In this document: positions 9,034 through 17,461 of the stretch, in pieces
Position numbering within the stretch: the stretch's first letter is position 1
How the letters are laid out: every line of letters starts with the position of its first letter
NCBI GenBank assembly: GCA_963776225.1
Contig: CAVZLL010000003.1
Location: 124,001-188,000, forward strand
Direction of reading: 5' to 3'
From: Bog-756 sp963776225
Lineage (GTDB): Bacteria > Actinomycetota > Acidimicrobiia > Acidimicrobiales > RAAP-2
Length of the DNA stretch: 64,000 nt
Position numbers and translations under genes: made by a program
The notes under the pieces: generated by a model
The model's input: only the letters and a program-made list of their open reading frames with translations
Database searches by the model: none
Told to the model about the DNA's origin: nothing

Positions 9034-9510
9034 ATGGAACGGAAGAGCTTCGCCGACATGCACTGCTCGGTCGCCCAGTGCCTGGAAGTGGTGGGCGAGT
9101 GGTGGACGATGCTGATCGTCCGAGACGCGTTCATGGGCGTGACCCGCTTCGACGAGTTCCAGGAGCGCCTCGGGATTTCGCGCAACATCTTGAACCAGCG
9201 TCTGAACCATCTGGTCGAGACTGGTGTCCTCGAGAGGGTCCGCTACAGCGAGCACCCGCCGCGGCACGAGTACCGACTGACCGACAGAGGGCGTGACCTG
9301 TGGCCCGTCCTCACCGCCCTGCGCCAGTGGGGCGACAAATATGCCGCTCCGGACGGTCCACCGTTGCGGGTGATCCACAAGGACTGTGGACAGGTCGCCG
9401 ATGCCGTCATGGTCTGTTCCGCCTGTGGCGAACCGATCGAAGCGGGGCACGTTCGCGCGGAGCCCGGACCTGGGGCGGTCGAGGACTTGGTCGGTCGGTC
9501 CAGGTCGTGA
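9034..9510 (+). CDS. HxlR-family transcriptional regulator
   Basis: A 158-residue winged-helix regulator. CSVAQCLEVVGEWWTMLIVRDAFMGVTRF and LGISRNILNQRLNHLVETGVLERVRYSE, followed by HEYRLTDRGRDLWPVLTALRQWGD, are the defining HxlR/DUF24 blocks. The tail has two CxxC-like pairs (DCGQ...CSACGEP) that could form a small metal-binding knuckle. It probably represses itself and the divergent MFS gene from the palindrome at 8999-9016. Redox- or ligand-dependent control is typical of the family; the cysteine near the N-terminus may participate. Confidence 0.9.
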   Translation: MERKSFADMHCSVAQCLEVVGEWWTMLIVRDAFMGVTRFDEFQERLGISRNILNQRLNHLVETGVLERVRYSEHPPRHEYRLTDRGRDLWPVLTALRQWGDKYAAPDGPPLRVIHKDCGQVADAVMVCSACGEPIEAGHVRAEPGPGAVEDLVGRSRS

Positions 9511-9522
9511 CCATCGGCCCGG
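9507..9522 (+). promoter_or_regulatory. possible DosR-like box before DMT transporter
   Basis: GTGACCATCGGCCCGG matches 13 of 16 positions of the box seen elsewhere in this window and ends 84 bp before the DMT gene. It overlaps the stop of the hxlR gene, so chance is a real possibility. Confidence 0.3.
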
Positions 9523-9606
9523 CTCGAGCGAGGTCGTAATCGCTGAGGTCGTACGATGGTGGTCCGGGCGCGGTAACGCCCCCGACGTTCCGAGGTCACC
9601 ATCATC

Positions 9607-10533
9607 ATGATCGCTGCCATCTTCGCCGCACTCGCGGCATTCACCAACGCCCTCACCTCGGTGCTCCAGCGCATGGGTGTCGAGACGGCACCCGAATCCT
9701 CGGCGCTCAAGGCGAGCCTCATCGGGCACGCCGTCCGGCAGAAGATCTGGCTCATCGGATTCGGGTTCAGCCTGATCCAGTTCGGGTTCGTCGCCACCGC
9801 GCTGAAGCACGGTCAGCTGAGCACCGTGCAACCAGTGCTCACCACGGAACTCCTGTTCCTCCTCCTGATCCTGGGTGTCTGGTTTCGGTACGGCCTCGGC
9901 GCACGGGAATGGCTCGGCGGCCTCACCGTCGTCGCGGGGCTCGGCGGCTTCTTCCTTGCTGCGCGCCCACACGGGGGTCAGGAGATCCCATCGACCAGTC
10001 AGTGGGTCGTGGCGACCGCGGCGGTGGCCGGTGCGATCGCCCTCGGTGTCCTCGGTGGCTTGCGGGGACCACGTTGGTGGCGAGCGGCCTCACTGGGTGC
10101 GGCGACTGCGGTTGCAGCTTCGTACACTTCGGCACTGACCAAGGCGATCACCAGCTACTTGGACCACGGGTGGAGCGCGGTGTTCTCCCACTTCGAGCCC
10201 TATATGCTCGCGGTCGTCGGGATCGGCACGGTCTTCCTGCTCCAGAGTGCACTGCACGCGGGACCGATCACCGCATCGCGGACGACACTGGTCACCACCA
10301 ATCCTCTCGTGAGCATCCTGCTCGGGATCACGCTCTTCGGCGACATCCTGCGTGGCGGCACCTTGTGGATCAGCCTCGAGGTGCTGGCACTCGCCGTGCT
10401 GGTGGTGGGCGTGGTCGTCCTCACCCGGTCGCCCCTCGTGGCCGGTTCTCCCGACGGGGAGATTGACGACGAGAAGCTCGGTGGCGCCAGGAGGCGGGCG
10501 ATGATGGTGCCACCGATCGAAGCGCTTCCGTGA
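9607..10533 (+). CDS. DMT-family (EamA-like) transporter
   Basis: A 308-residue membrane protein with about nine or ten hydrophobic helices. It opens MIAAIFAALAAFTNALTSVLQR and contains FVATALKHGQLSTVQPVLTTELLF and LHAGPITASRTTLVTTNPLVSILLGI, the repeated-half pattern of DMT/EamA and of related actinobacterial 'DMT family' integral proteins. A charged tail of some 35 residues follows the last helix. The substrate is unknown. It converges with the ABC permease gene, with 156 bp between them. Confidence 0.78.
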   Translation: MIAAIFAALAAFTNALTSVLQRMGVETAPESSALKASLIGHAVRQKIWLIGFGFSLIQFGFVATALKHGQLSTVQPVLTTELLFLLLILGVWFRYGLGAREWLGGLTVVAGLGGFFLAARPHGGQEIPSTSQWVVATAAVAGAIALGVLGGLRGPRWWRAASLGAATAVAASYTSALTKAITSYLDHGWSAVFSHFEPYMLAVVGIGTVFLLQSALHAGPITASRTTLVTTNPLVSILLGITLFGDILRGGTLWISLEVLALAVLVVGVVVLTRSPLVAGSPDGEIDDEKLGGARRRAMMVPPIEALP

Positions 10534-10689
10534 TCGACCCGGCGTACGAACGTCGACGCTCGTCTTGGTCGGCGACCAGAAGCCCGAAAAGCACCTTCTG
10601 ACGGGGTGTGAGAAGGCCGGTTTGAGCTCGCATTGATCGAAGAGGCGGATACCGCGCCGTCACAGCGGCCGCGGATCGGCAGTGCAGTC

Positions 10690-13224
10690 TCACTCGGCAG
10701 CGATGGCGGCCAGCACGTCCAGTTTGGCAGCCCGGCGCGCGGGCCAGCTGGCCGCCACCAGGCCGAGGAGAGCGGCGAGCACAAGGAATACGATCAGGCT
10801 CGGAATTGGCACCACCACGTCGGTGATCCCCTGTTTCTTGAGCGATGTCGACAGAGCCACGCCGAGGCCGGTGCCCACGACAATCCCGATGAGTGCACCG
10901 AAGATCGCAAGGATCACCGACTCGGCGCGGATCATGACCCGTACTTGACGCCGGCGCATTCCCACGGCCCGCAGGAGACCAATCTCGTGGGTTCGCTCGA
11001 ATACCGAGAGCATGAGGGTGTTTACGATGCCGATGAGCGCGATGGTCACGGCGAGTGCCAGCAGAGCGTATACGAGACCGAGTAACTGGTTCACCTGCGC
11101 CTGGTACGACTGGATGAACTGGCTCCGAGTCTGGATCTTGAGCCCCGGATAGCCGCTCAGGCCATGGGTGATGGCAGCCGTGATGTCCGGTGACCCGCTC
11201 GTCGTCGCGACGAGCACGGCCGCTGGCAGCGGCTGCGCGAAATGGGTGAGGAAGTAGTGTTCCCCGGCCAGGTAGTGGCCGAGCAGGGCGTTCGGTTCGT
11301 AGATCCCGCCGATTCGTGCCGTTGTCGTCCCGATCGTGGCGAACTTGACGGGGACGATCGAACCCACCTTCAGGTTGTCCGCGTTGGCTGTGGTCGTATC
11401 GATGAGGAGATCGCCCGCCGCGAGAGCGAGAGCACCGCTGCCGCTCGATACCCGCAGGATCACCGTGTCGCTCGACCGGTCAGCCGAGACCGCGGTCAGT
11501 TGGGACACACTGTCTTTGAACTGGAAGGTCCCGGCATAGACCGTGGAGACGACCTTGACCCCCGGCACCTGTGCGGCGGCCGCGCCGACGGCTGAGCTGA
11601 AACCCGGGTTCGCGCCGACGGACGAGCTGGTGATGATGTACTCGGCGCTGATCGCCTGGTCGATGCTGCTGGTCGCCGAGCGCGACAGTGAGGCGCCGAA
11701 TACTGCCATGGTCGAAACCAGGGCCAGCCCGACCATCAGCGCCGACGCCGTTTGTGCGGTGCGACGGGGGCTGCGCATCGAGTTCTCCCGCCCGAGGCGA
11801 CCCGCAATCCCAAGTGTCGCGGCCAGCGGGCGCCCGATGGCGCTGGCCAAGGGGCGGGCGACCAGCGGCGCCAGCATTCCCACGCCCACGAAGATGCCGA
11901 CGGCGCCGAGCCCCACGAGCTGGATGGCCGAGCGGATCAGCCCCAGGGCGAGTAGCCCGATGCCGGCGACGGTGACGGCCGAGCCGACGACGACGCGGCG
12001 ACGGGACGACTCCGCGACGCTCTCGCTCTCCTGTGTAATGGCGGCCACCGGCGGGATGCGCACTGCCCGGCGGGCCGGGCTGATGGCCGAGATCACCGTC
12101 ACGCCCAACCCGACGACCAGGGCGGCCACGACGGTGCGCACGCCGAAAACCAGCGAGCCGCCGGGAAGTGTGAAGCCGAAGGCACTCAGGAGCTTCTCCA
12201 GCCCGACGGCTCCGAGCACCCCGAGGCCCAGCCCCACCGCAGAGGCCAGCAGCCCGACGATGGCGGCCTCGGCGAGCACAGAGCGGAAGACCTGTCCTCT
12301 GCTGGCCCCGACGAGGCGAAGCAGAGCCAGTTCCCGCGTTCGTTGGCCGACGATGATCGAGAAGGTATTGAAGATCGTGAAGCCACCCACGAAGAGCGCG
12401 ATGAATGCGAATACCAAGAGGGCCGTGGAAAAGAAGCCAAGAGCCTGGTTGATGGCGTTGGCCTGCTCGTTGGCCACCGTCTGCCCGGTGACGACCTCCA
12501 CACCAGCTGGGAGGGTGGCCGCGATGGCGCGCTGCGTGGTTTCCTTGTTTGCCCCGCTTCTCACCAGCACGTCGATTGCGTCCAGTTTGCCGACGGCATT
12601 GAAGAGGCTCTGCGCTGTCGGCAGCGTGAATGCGGCGATGGTGGCGCCGGCCAGATTATTGGCCGTGCCGAAACGCACGATGCCGGTGAGGGTGAAGGTT
12701 CGGGTGGGACCCGGCAGGAGAATTCTCACCTGATCGCCCACTTCGAAGTGGTACTTCTGGGCGGTGCCCTCGTCCATCTCGACTTCGGTGGGCCTCTTGG
12801 GCTCGCGGCCCTGGACGATGTGCAGCGCAGCCATCTGCGGCGAGGGGTTGTACGACGTACCGATCGTGGGTGCCCCGTTTGTGGTCACCGCCTTGCCGTC
12901 GGGGGCGACGAATTGGGCGTAGCCGCTCACCGAGCCCTGGGCTTCCTCAACGCCGGGCACGGAGCGGACGGTGGTCAGCAGCGACTCCGAGATCTGCGGG
13001 CGGGCTGCGCCGCCCCCGTGGGACTCCGAGAAGACCGCCTTGCCCCGAACCTCGAGGTCGACGTGCTGGTAGACATTTCCGAATAGGCCGGTAAACGTGC
13101 TGTGCAGAGTGTCAGTCAGCACCAGGGTGCCGGTGATGAACGTCACGCCGAGGACAATGGCCACTGCGGTGAGGGCGAGGCGCAGCTTGTGCGCCAGGAT
13201 CCCCTTGATCGTGACGCGCAACAT
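10690..13224 (-). CDS. FtsX-like ABC transporter permease
   Basis: An 844-residue permease of the MacB/LolC/FtsX type. A helix at about residues 15-40 (LAHKLRLALTAVAIVLGV) is followed by a large extracytoplasmic domain (about 50-265), three helices (about 270-400), a second extracytoplasmic domain and three C-terminal helices (about 715-840). That is the duplicated FtsX layout. I start it at MLRVTIKGIL, immediately after the ATPase stop, rather than at an upstream ATG that would overlap the ATPase gene. Such pairs export lipids, peptides or antibiotics. The cargo is unknown. Confidence 0.9.
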   Translation of the reverse strand: MLRVTIKGILAHKLRLALTAVAIVLGVTFITGTLVLTDTLHSTFTGLFGNVYQHVDLEVRGKAVFSESHGGGAARPQISESLLTTVRSVPGVEEAQGSVSGYAQFVAPDGKAVTTNGAPTIGTSYNPSPQMAALHIVQGREPKRPTEVEMDEGTAQKYHFEVGDQVRILLPGPTRTFTLTGIVRFGTANNLAGATIAAFTLPTAQSLFNAVGKLDAIDVLVRSGANKETTQRAIAATLPAGVEVVTGQTVANEQANAINQALGFFSTALLVFAFIALFVGGFTIFNTFSIIVGQRTRELALLRLVGASRGQVFRSVLAEAAIVGLLASAVGLGLGVLGAVGLEKLLSAFGFTLPGGSLVFGVRTVVAALVVGLGVTVISAISPARRAVRIPPVAAITQESESVAESSRRRVVVGSAVTVAGIGLLALGLIRSAIQLVGLGAVGIFVGVGMLAPLVARPLASAIGRPLAATLGIAGRLGRENSMRSPRRTAQTASALMVGLALVSTMAVFGASLSRSATSSIDQAISAEYIITSSSVGANPGFSSAVGAAAAQVPGVKVVSTVYAGTFQFKDSVSQLTAVSADRSSDTVILRVSSGSGALALAAGDLLIDTTTANADNLKVGSIVPVKFATIGTTTARIGGIYEPNALLGHYLAGEHYFLTHFAQPLPAAVLVATTSGSPDITAAITHGLSGYPGLKIQTRSQFIQSYQAQVNQLLGLVYALLALAVTIALIGIVNTLMLSVFERTHEIGLLRAVGMRRRQVRVMIRAESVILAIFGALIGIVVGTGLGVALSTSLKKQGITDVVVPIPSLIVFLVLAALLGLVAASWPARRAAKLDVLAAIAAE

Positions 13225-13225
13225 C

Positions 13226-14041
13226 TCAGTTGCCGAGGTCCCGCATCCGCTCCAGCACGGCGTCGGGGGTGGGGTCGTCCAGCTCACCGACCACCTTGCC
13301 GTCAGCGAGGAACACCACCCGATCGGCGTACGAGGCACCCCGGGGGTCGTGGGTCACCATGACGATCGACTGATCGAAATCGCGAACTGACTGCCGCAGG
13401 AACTCGAGCATCTCGGCCGACGAGTTCGAGTCCAGGTTGCCTGTTGGCTCATCGGCGAAGACGAGATCGGGATGCCCGATCAGAGCACGTGCGCATGCCG
13501 TGCGCTGCTGCTGGCCTCCTGACAACTCGACCGGTCGGTGAGAAAGACGATCGACGATGCCCAGCTGCTTCACCAGGTGGTCGAACCATGCCTGATCGAT
13601 CCTCACCCCGGCCAGGTCCGCAGGCAGCGTAATGTTCTCCCCAGCCGTCAACGTGGGGACGAGGTTGAACGACTGGAACACGAACCCGACCCGGTCGCGA
13701 CGCAGCTTGGTCAGTCCGGCATCGTCCAGGTTCCCGATCTCGAGCTCCCCCACGAAGGACGTTCCGGAGGTTGGGGCGTCGAGTCCGGCCATGCAGTGCA
13801 ACAGCGTCGACTTGCCCGAACCCGACGGGCCCATCACCGCGGTGAATGCGCCACGGGCGAATTCCACGTCGACCCCGTTGAGGGCCCAGACGGCCGCATC
13901 GCCTGAGCCGAAGACCTTGGTGAGATCGACCGCCCGGGCGGCCGGAATGCTGCTCGGGGGACTGTCCACCTCGACGCTCCGGCGATTCGGACCCGCCTCC
14001 CTCTTGATGGACCGCCGTTCCGAACGAAGCCCATCAGTCAT
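13226..14041 (-). CDS. ABC transporter ATP-binding protein (MacB/LolD type)
   Basis: A 271-residue ATPase. It has Walker A GPSGSGKST, the LSGGQQQRTACARAL signature, Walker B DLVFADEPTGNLD and the following switch histidine VTHD. The ADEPTGNLDS wording is typical of the LolD/MacB family that works with FtsX-like permeases, and the permease gene begins one base after this stop. I start at MTDGLRSERR; a 14-codon longer frame has no better support. The promoter region carries a GGGACTAAGTGCCC element at 14078-14091. Confidence 0.92.
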   Translation of the reverse strand: MTDGLRSERRSIKREAGPNRRSVEVDSPPSSIPAARAVDLTKVFGSGDAAVWALNGVDVEFARGAFTAVMGPSGSGKSTLLHCMAGLDAPTSGTSFVGELEIGNLDDAGLTKLRRDRVGFVFQSFNLVPTLTAGENITLPADLAGVRIDQAWFDHLVKQLGIVDRLSHRPVELSGGQQQRTACARALIGHPDLVFADEPTGNLDSNSSAEMLEFLRQSVRDFDQSIVMVTHDPRGASYADRVVFLADGKVVGELDDPTPDAVLERMRDLGN

Positions 14042-14077
14042 GGTGCCATCCTGAGTGTTCCGGCCATGCCCTCGGTA

Positions 14078-14091
14078 GGGCACTTAGTCCC
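14078..14091 (-). promoter_or_regulatory. possible DosR-like box before ABC exporter operon
   Basis: On the minus strand it reads GGGACTAAGTGCCC, keeping both outer half-sites of the box (GGGACT and CCC). It lies 36 bp upstream of the ATPase gene start, a spacing shared with several stronger sites here. Confidence 0.4.
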
Positions 14092-14145
14092 TTGAGAGTC
14101 CCGAGGTCAGCGTGCCGCGACCCGCACTTCGGGCAGGGGACCCTC

Positions 14146-14889
14146 CTAGGACGCGACTGCACTCTCGCTGGCCGGTGAACGGTCCGAGGCCCCTGTTCGG
14201 GACGTTGCCATGGTCGACGCGACACTTGCCGCTCGCTCGATGTTTCGTTTGAGGACGACCAGCATGCGAGCCTGCATGGGCCAGGTCACCGGGAGGTAGA
14301 GCCAGTAGTTGAAGAAGCGTTCGAGCCATCGCGGGCGCATGACCTGGTACCCGCTGACAACCATGCGGGTGCGTCCGCCGGGTAGCTCCCCCAGGCGGAA
14401 AGCCCACAGCCCCTCCATGTAGGCCGACGGCCGTGGCTGCGCCGGGTCGAGGACGCGACCTCGCCGCAGATCCCACAACCCTCGCAATCCGAGGAACCGG
14501 TTCGGTTCGATAGCCGCGACCTCCCACGCGTCGACTGGGCCGTTCCGTCCCCAGTATTTGACGTAATCGCCGAGCGTGAGGTCCTGCCACTCCGGGTGGA
14601 CCTCGGTGGCGCTGGGCCGACCGCCGTTGTCAAGGCGGTCCCAGGAGTACCAGCCTCCTCGATCCCCGCCCATCTGGACGAGCCACGGCCAAACCTGATC
14701 GGGTGACGCGCCGATCGTCACGGCCATGGTCGCGGCGCGCTGTCCCTCGGAAACCAACTCGCCACCGGGAAAGGGTCCGGCGACCTCTCCGTCGGTTGCC
14801 CCCCAGCGCCAGAGTCGAGGGCGCACCCAGCGTCCATAGATCCATGCCGCGATTCCGATTGCACCGATGATCTTACGTCCAGCTGGCAT
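14146..14889 (-). CDS. SRPBCC-fold membrane-anchored protein
   Basis: A 247-residue protein. A short hydrophobic N-terminal segment (IIGAIGIAAWIYG, about residues 6-18) is followed by a START/SRPBCC domain: IGASPDQVWPWLVQMGGDRGGWYSWD is the signature opening, and SAYMEGLWAFRLGEL with RMVVSGYQVMRP completes the sheet. The C-terminal helix region WLYLPVTWPMQARMLVVLKRNIERA closes it. Family members bind hydrophobic ligands; the ligand is unknown. It is divergent from Hsp20, and a GTGACGTAGGGCCCT element sits 34 bp upstream. Confidence 0.8.
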   Translation of the reverse strand: MPAGRKIIGAIGIAAWIYGRWVRPRLWRWGATDGEVAGPFPGGELVSEGQRAATMAVTIGASPDQVWPWLVQMGGDRGGWYSWDRLDNGGRPSATEVHPEWQDLTLGDYVKYWGRNGPVDAWEVAAIEPNRFLGLRGLWDLRRGRVLDPAQPRPSAYMEGLWAFRLGELPGGRTRMVVSGYQVMRPRWLERFFNYWLYLPVTWPMQARMLVVLKRNIERAASVASTMATSRTGASDRSPASESAVAS

Positions 14890-14923
14890 GTGACCAGGGT
14901 GCGACGATCTGGGCGGCAGCACT

Positions 14924-14938
14924 AGGGCCCTACGTCAC
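14924..14938 (-). promoter_or_regulatory. possible DosR-like box before SRPBCC gene
   Basis: On the minus strand it reads GTGACGTAGGGCCCT, matching the GACC-TTT-GGCCCT box at 11 of 15 positions. It ends 34 bp before the SRPBCC start, the same spacing as the sites before gdhA and the DUF2267 gene. Confidence 0.4.
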
Positions 14939-15034
14939 CAGATTCTCTCCGAATACTTGACCAGGTTCGCCCGCTGACCCCTCCAGGGGTCAGGCTGCGA
15001 ACAGGGGAGACCTGCTCAGGGGATCCGGAGAATC

Positions 15035-15048
15035 GGGACCTTCTCCCC
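15035..15048 (+). promoter_or_regulatory. DosR-like box before Hsp20 gene
   Basis: GGGACCTTCTCCCC lies 67 bp upstream of the Hsp20 ATG. The left half-site is perfect and the right half keeps CCC. Mycobacterial hspX (Hsp20) is the archetypal DosR target, which strengthens the call. Confidence 0.6.
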
Positions 15049-15115
15049 TTCCATTATCCGCGTTGTGAGAGGAGCATGGACTCGAGGGGCATGGTTCAGA
15101 GGAGATGAGATCGGC

Positions 15116-15562
15116 ATGGCACTTGCACATCGCGGAAGAAAGCACGAAGGACATTCCGGCACGGCCCATGGGGTCATGAAGTGGCCAGAGGGGTGGATGC
15201 GCCTCTTCGACATCGACGACGCAGACAGTTGGATGAGGGTGGAGGAATTCCAGGATGGCGACACGCTGGTGCTCCGGGCGGAGCTGCCCGATGTGAACGT
15301 GGAGAAAGATGTCGAAGTCAAGGTCGATGACGGGTTTGTCCACATCCAGGGCCACCGCGAGGAGAAGTCCGAGCACAAGGGCAAGGAGAGCTACCGCTCG
15401 GAATTCCGCTACGGCGAGTTCCACCGCGACATTCCCCTCCCCAAAGGTGCCTCAGAGGATGACGTGAAGGCCAGCTACAGCGATGGCATCCTCGAGGTGC
15501 GTGTCCCCTGTCCACCGGATCAGGCGGAAACCGCTACAAGAGTTCCGATTACCAAGACCTGA
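15116..15562 (+). CDS. Hsp20 / alpha-crystallin small heat-shock protein
   Basis: A 148-residue small heat-shock chaperone. The alpha-crystallin domain spans about residues 40-140: RVEEFQDGDTLVLRAELPDVNVEKDVEVKV, HIQGHREEK, and the signature GASEDDVKASYSDGILEVRVP with its G-x-L. It holds unfolding proteins in soluble complexes. The start is the ATG after AGAGGAG at 15098-15104; longer in-frame starts lack a site. A DosR-like box is 67 bp upstream, paralleling the hypoxia-induced HspX of mycobacteria. A strong hairpin follows the stop. Confidence 0.93.
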   Translation: MALAHRGRKHEGHSGTAHGVMKWPEGWMRLFDIDDADSWMRVEEFQDGDTLVLRAELPDVNVEKDVEVKVDDGFVHIQGHREEKSEHKGKESYRSEFRYGEFHRDIPLPKGASEDDVKASYSDGILEVRVPCPPDQAETATRVPITKT

Positions 15563-15568
15563 AGGGTT

Positions 15569-15606
15569 GTCCGCGGGAGTGTCCGCTCGAGCCGGCTCCC
15601 GCGGAC
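15569..15606. terminator. bidirectional terminator hairpin
   Basis: An 11-bp perfect inverted repeat (GTCCGCGGGAG at 15569-15579 and CTCCCGCGGAC at 15596-15606, 16-nt loop) fills the 47-bp gap between the convergent Hsp20 and kinase genes. It probably terminates both. Confidence 0.75.
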
Positions 15607-15609
15607 CAA

Positions 15610-17107
15610 CTAATGGGTGCCGTCCTCGAGCCGCGAGAGAATGCCGAGAGCGGTGGCCACGACCTCTTCCGGAGTCGCACTTGAGGAGTCGATGGACGCG
15701 GTCGGGTGCCACGGGTCGGTCACCTGTCGGAGCACCTCTCTGACCTCGGGGGTCGCCTCGGATGGGTCCGAGGCTGCCGCCGCGCCGTTCATCGATGCGT
15801 CGTGTGGCCACGTCGTCATCGGCCACGCAGCAGAGTGTCACGAGCTCGCTCTGCGTGCGCTGGGCGAGTTCAGCGGCAGCCTCCCTCCAGCGGCCGTCCG
15901 TCCAGGAAGCGTCGAGCACCACCGATTCTCCCGAGACGAGCGATCGCTCGGCGGCGTCCAGCATCGACTCGTACACCTGGCGGGTGGCATCCGGGCTGTA
16001 CCGGCCCGTGAACAGCTCTCCGTCAGACGTGGCTGCCGGAAGCTGTCGGCGCAGCTCGTCCGAGCGAACCACCGGCCACCGGCGCGCCGCCCCGATCCCG
16101 GCCGCGACCGTGGACTTGCCGGAGCCGGGGAGCCCCCCGACGAGCACCAGGCGCACTTGTGCCCGGCGGAGGTGAAAGAGGGCGAGGCCCTGAAGGCGCC
16201 GGGCCTCAGCACCGGCGTCATCCTGCCCCGGCACGGCGCGCAGGCAAGCCACCTTCGCCCGAACGTAGGCGCGGGCTGCGATGTAGTGGTCGATCAGCGA
16301 TGAACATGCGCTGTCGTCGGCAGCCTCCTGATAGGCGGTCAGGAAATCGGCGGCAGCATCCCCATGGCCGAGTCGCTCGAGGTCCATGACCAGGAAGGCG
16401 GTGTCGGCGATGACGTCGCAGTATCGGAGGATGTCGCTGAACTCGAGACAGTCGAGCACCCGGACTCCCTCGTCGAGGCAGTAGATGTCGTCGGCCTGCA
16501 GATCGCCATGACCGTCGCAGATGCGGCCGGTGGCGATGCGGGCGTCCAACAGCCTGCTCCGGCCGCCGAGCCACCGTTCGACGAGCGACCGCAGCTCGGC
16601 TTCCTGATCGGAGTCGAGAAGGCTCCCGACGAAGGCGTCGCATTCGGCGAAGTCTGCTGCCCAGCGCGCTCGAAGCCGAGAGGTCGTGCCCTCTTCCGAG
16701 ATGACCGGTGACCTGGTTGCTGCAGAGTGGAACGCCGCCAAGCTCTCGGCCAACGGACCCACCCACGACCGGTCATCGGGGAAGTGTGACAGGAGATTGG
16801 TCAGACGACGGTCCTCGGGCATCCGGCGCATGACGACCATGTGGTCGAGCGGGACACCTTCCATCTCGAGGTCGGCGACGCCGAGGTAGACATCCGGAGC
16901 CAGTCGGCGGTTGAGCCGGACCTCCCGCTCACAGTCCGAGCGGCGTGCCTCGCGATCTTCGAAGTCGACGAAGGCGAACTTGACCGGTTTGCGCACCTTG
17001 TACACCCGGTCGCCGACGAAGAACAGCACCGAGATGTGCGTCTCCACTACGGCGACCGACCCCGGGGTGCGAGCGCCGTTCATCGCCCAGCGGACCGGAC
17101 AATGCAT
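15610..17107 (-). CDS. APH-like / P-loop kinase fusion (Rv2004c-like), frameshifted
   Basis: A two-domain protein of roughly 500 residues. The N-terminal half is aminoglycoside-phosphotransferase-like (VVETHISVLFFVGDRVYKVRKPV, LNRRLAPDVYLGVADLEM, catalytic loop ICDGHGDLQADDIYCLD). The C-terminal half is a P-loop kinase (LVGGLPGSGKSTVAAGI). This is the architecture of mycobacterial Rv2004c, a DosR-regulon member; its substrate is unknown. Near 15772-15788 the frame shifts by one base. The upstream frame runs on into Arg/Gly-rich nonsense, while the next frame continues with the expected ATPEVREVLRQ...PEEVVATALGIL end, stopping at 15610. One fewer G/C in the GC-rich run restores it. Co-transcribed, probably, with the small ORF just upstream. 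Confidence 0.82.
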
Positions 17108-17177
17108 GGCTCGCCATCCGAAGAGGAGACCTCCACGAGGGTTGCGACCCGTCGCCCCATGCAGGACTGTCGAGTGA

Positions 17178-17333
17178 CTAATGCTTGATGACCACGGTGA
17201 CCAGATCGTTGTGATCTCGCACCAGGTCGGCGGGCGTCAACCCCAGATCCTCGATGCAATACGGGTTCAGCGAAGACCTCCAGCTGCGGGTGGGGGGGTG
17301 TCGCTCGGATCGACGTGTCGGCGGATTCTTCAT
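17178..17333 (-). CDS. small hypothetical protein (51 aa)
   Basis: A 51-residue frame from ATG (complement of 17331-17333) to TAG at 17178. AGAGGAG sits seven bases before the ATG, an ideal Shine-Dalgarno. The N-terminal 20 residues are Arg/Pro-rich and the rest (LNPYCIEDLGLTPADLVRDH then NDLVTVVIKH) looks like a folded acidic segment. I do not recognise the family. It sits between a perfect DosR-like box (70 bp upstream) and the Rv2004c-like kinase (70 bp downstream), so it is likely the first gene of that operon. Small proteins of unknown role are common in DosR regulons. Confidence 0.55.
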   Translation of the reverse strand: MKNPPTRRSERHPPTRSWRSSLNPYCIEDLGLTPADLVRDHNDLVTVVIKH

Positions 17334-17403
17334 CACCAGGCTCCTCTGTTTGAACAAGAACTTCCTTCCTTCTCACATTCCATCCGCCAACCGAAGCTCT
17401 GCC

Positions 17404-17419
17404 CAGGGCCAAAGGTCCC
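17404..17419 (-). promoter_or_regulatory. DosR-like box before small ORF / kinase operon
   Basis: On the minus strand it reads GGGACCTTTGGCCCTG, the fullest copy of the motif in the window. It ends 70 bp upstream of the 51-residue ORF and heads the operon with the Rv2004c-like kinase. Confidence 0.7.
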
Positions 17420-17461
17420 CTCGGGGAAGGCCACACCGGGCGAATTGTCCGATGCGTCCCG

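Noticed and set aside
9530..9554. GAGGTCGTA direct repeat before the DMT transporter
   Set aside because: Two 9-bp copies 16 bp apart with no palindrome or regulator context; weak evidence for an operator.
11543..12733. A 396-codon frame antisense to the ABC permease
   Set aside because: Thr/Ala/Pro-rich shadow; the permease on the opposite strand has clear FtsX-like topology.
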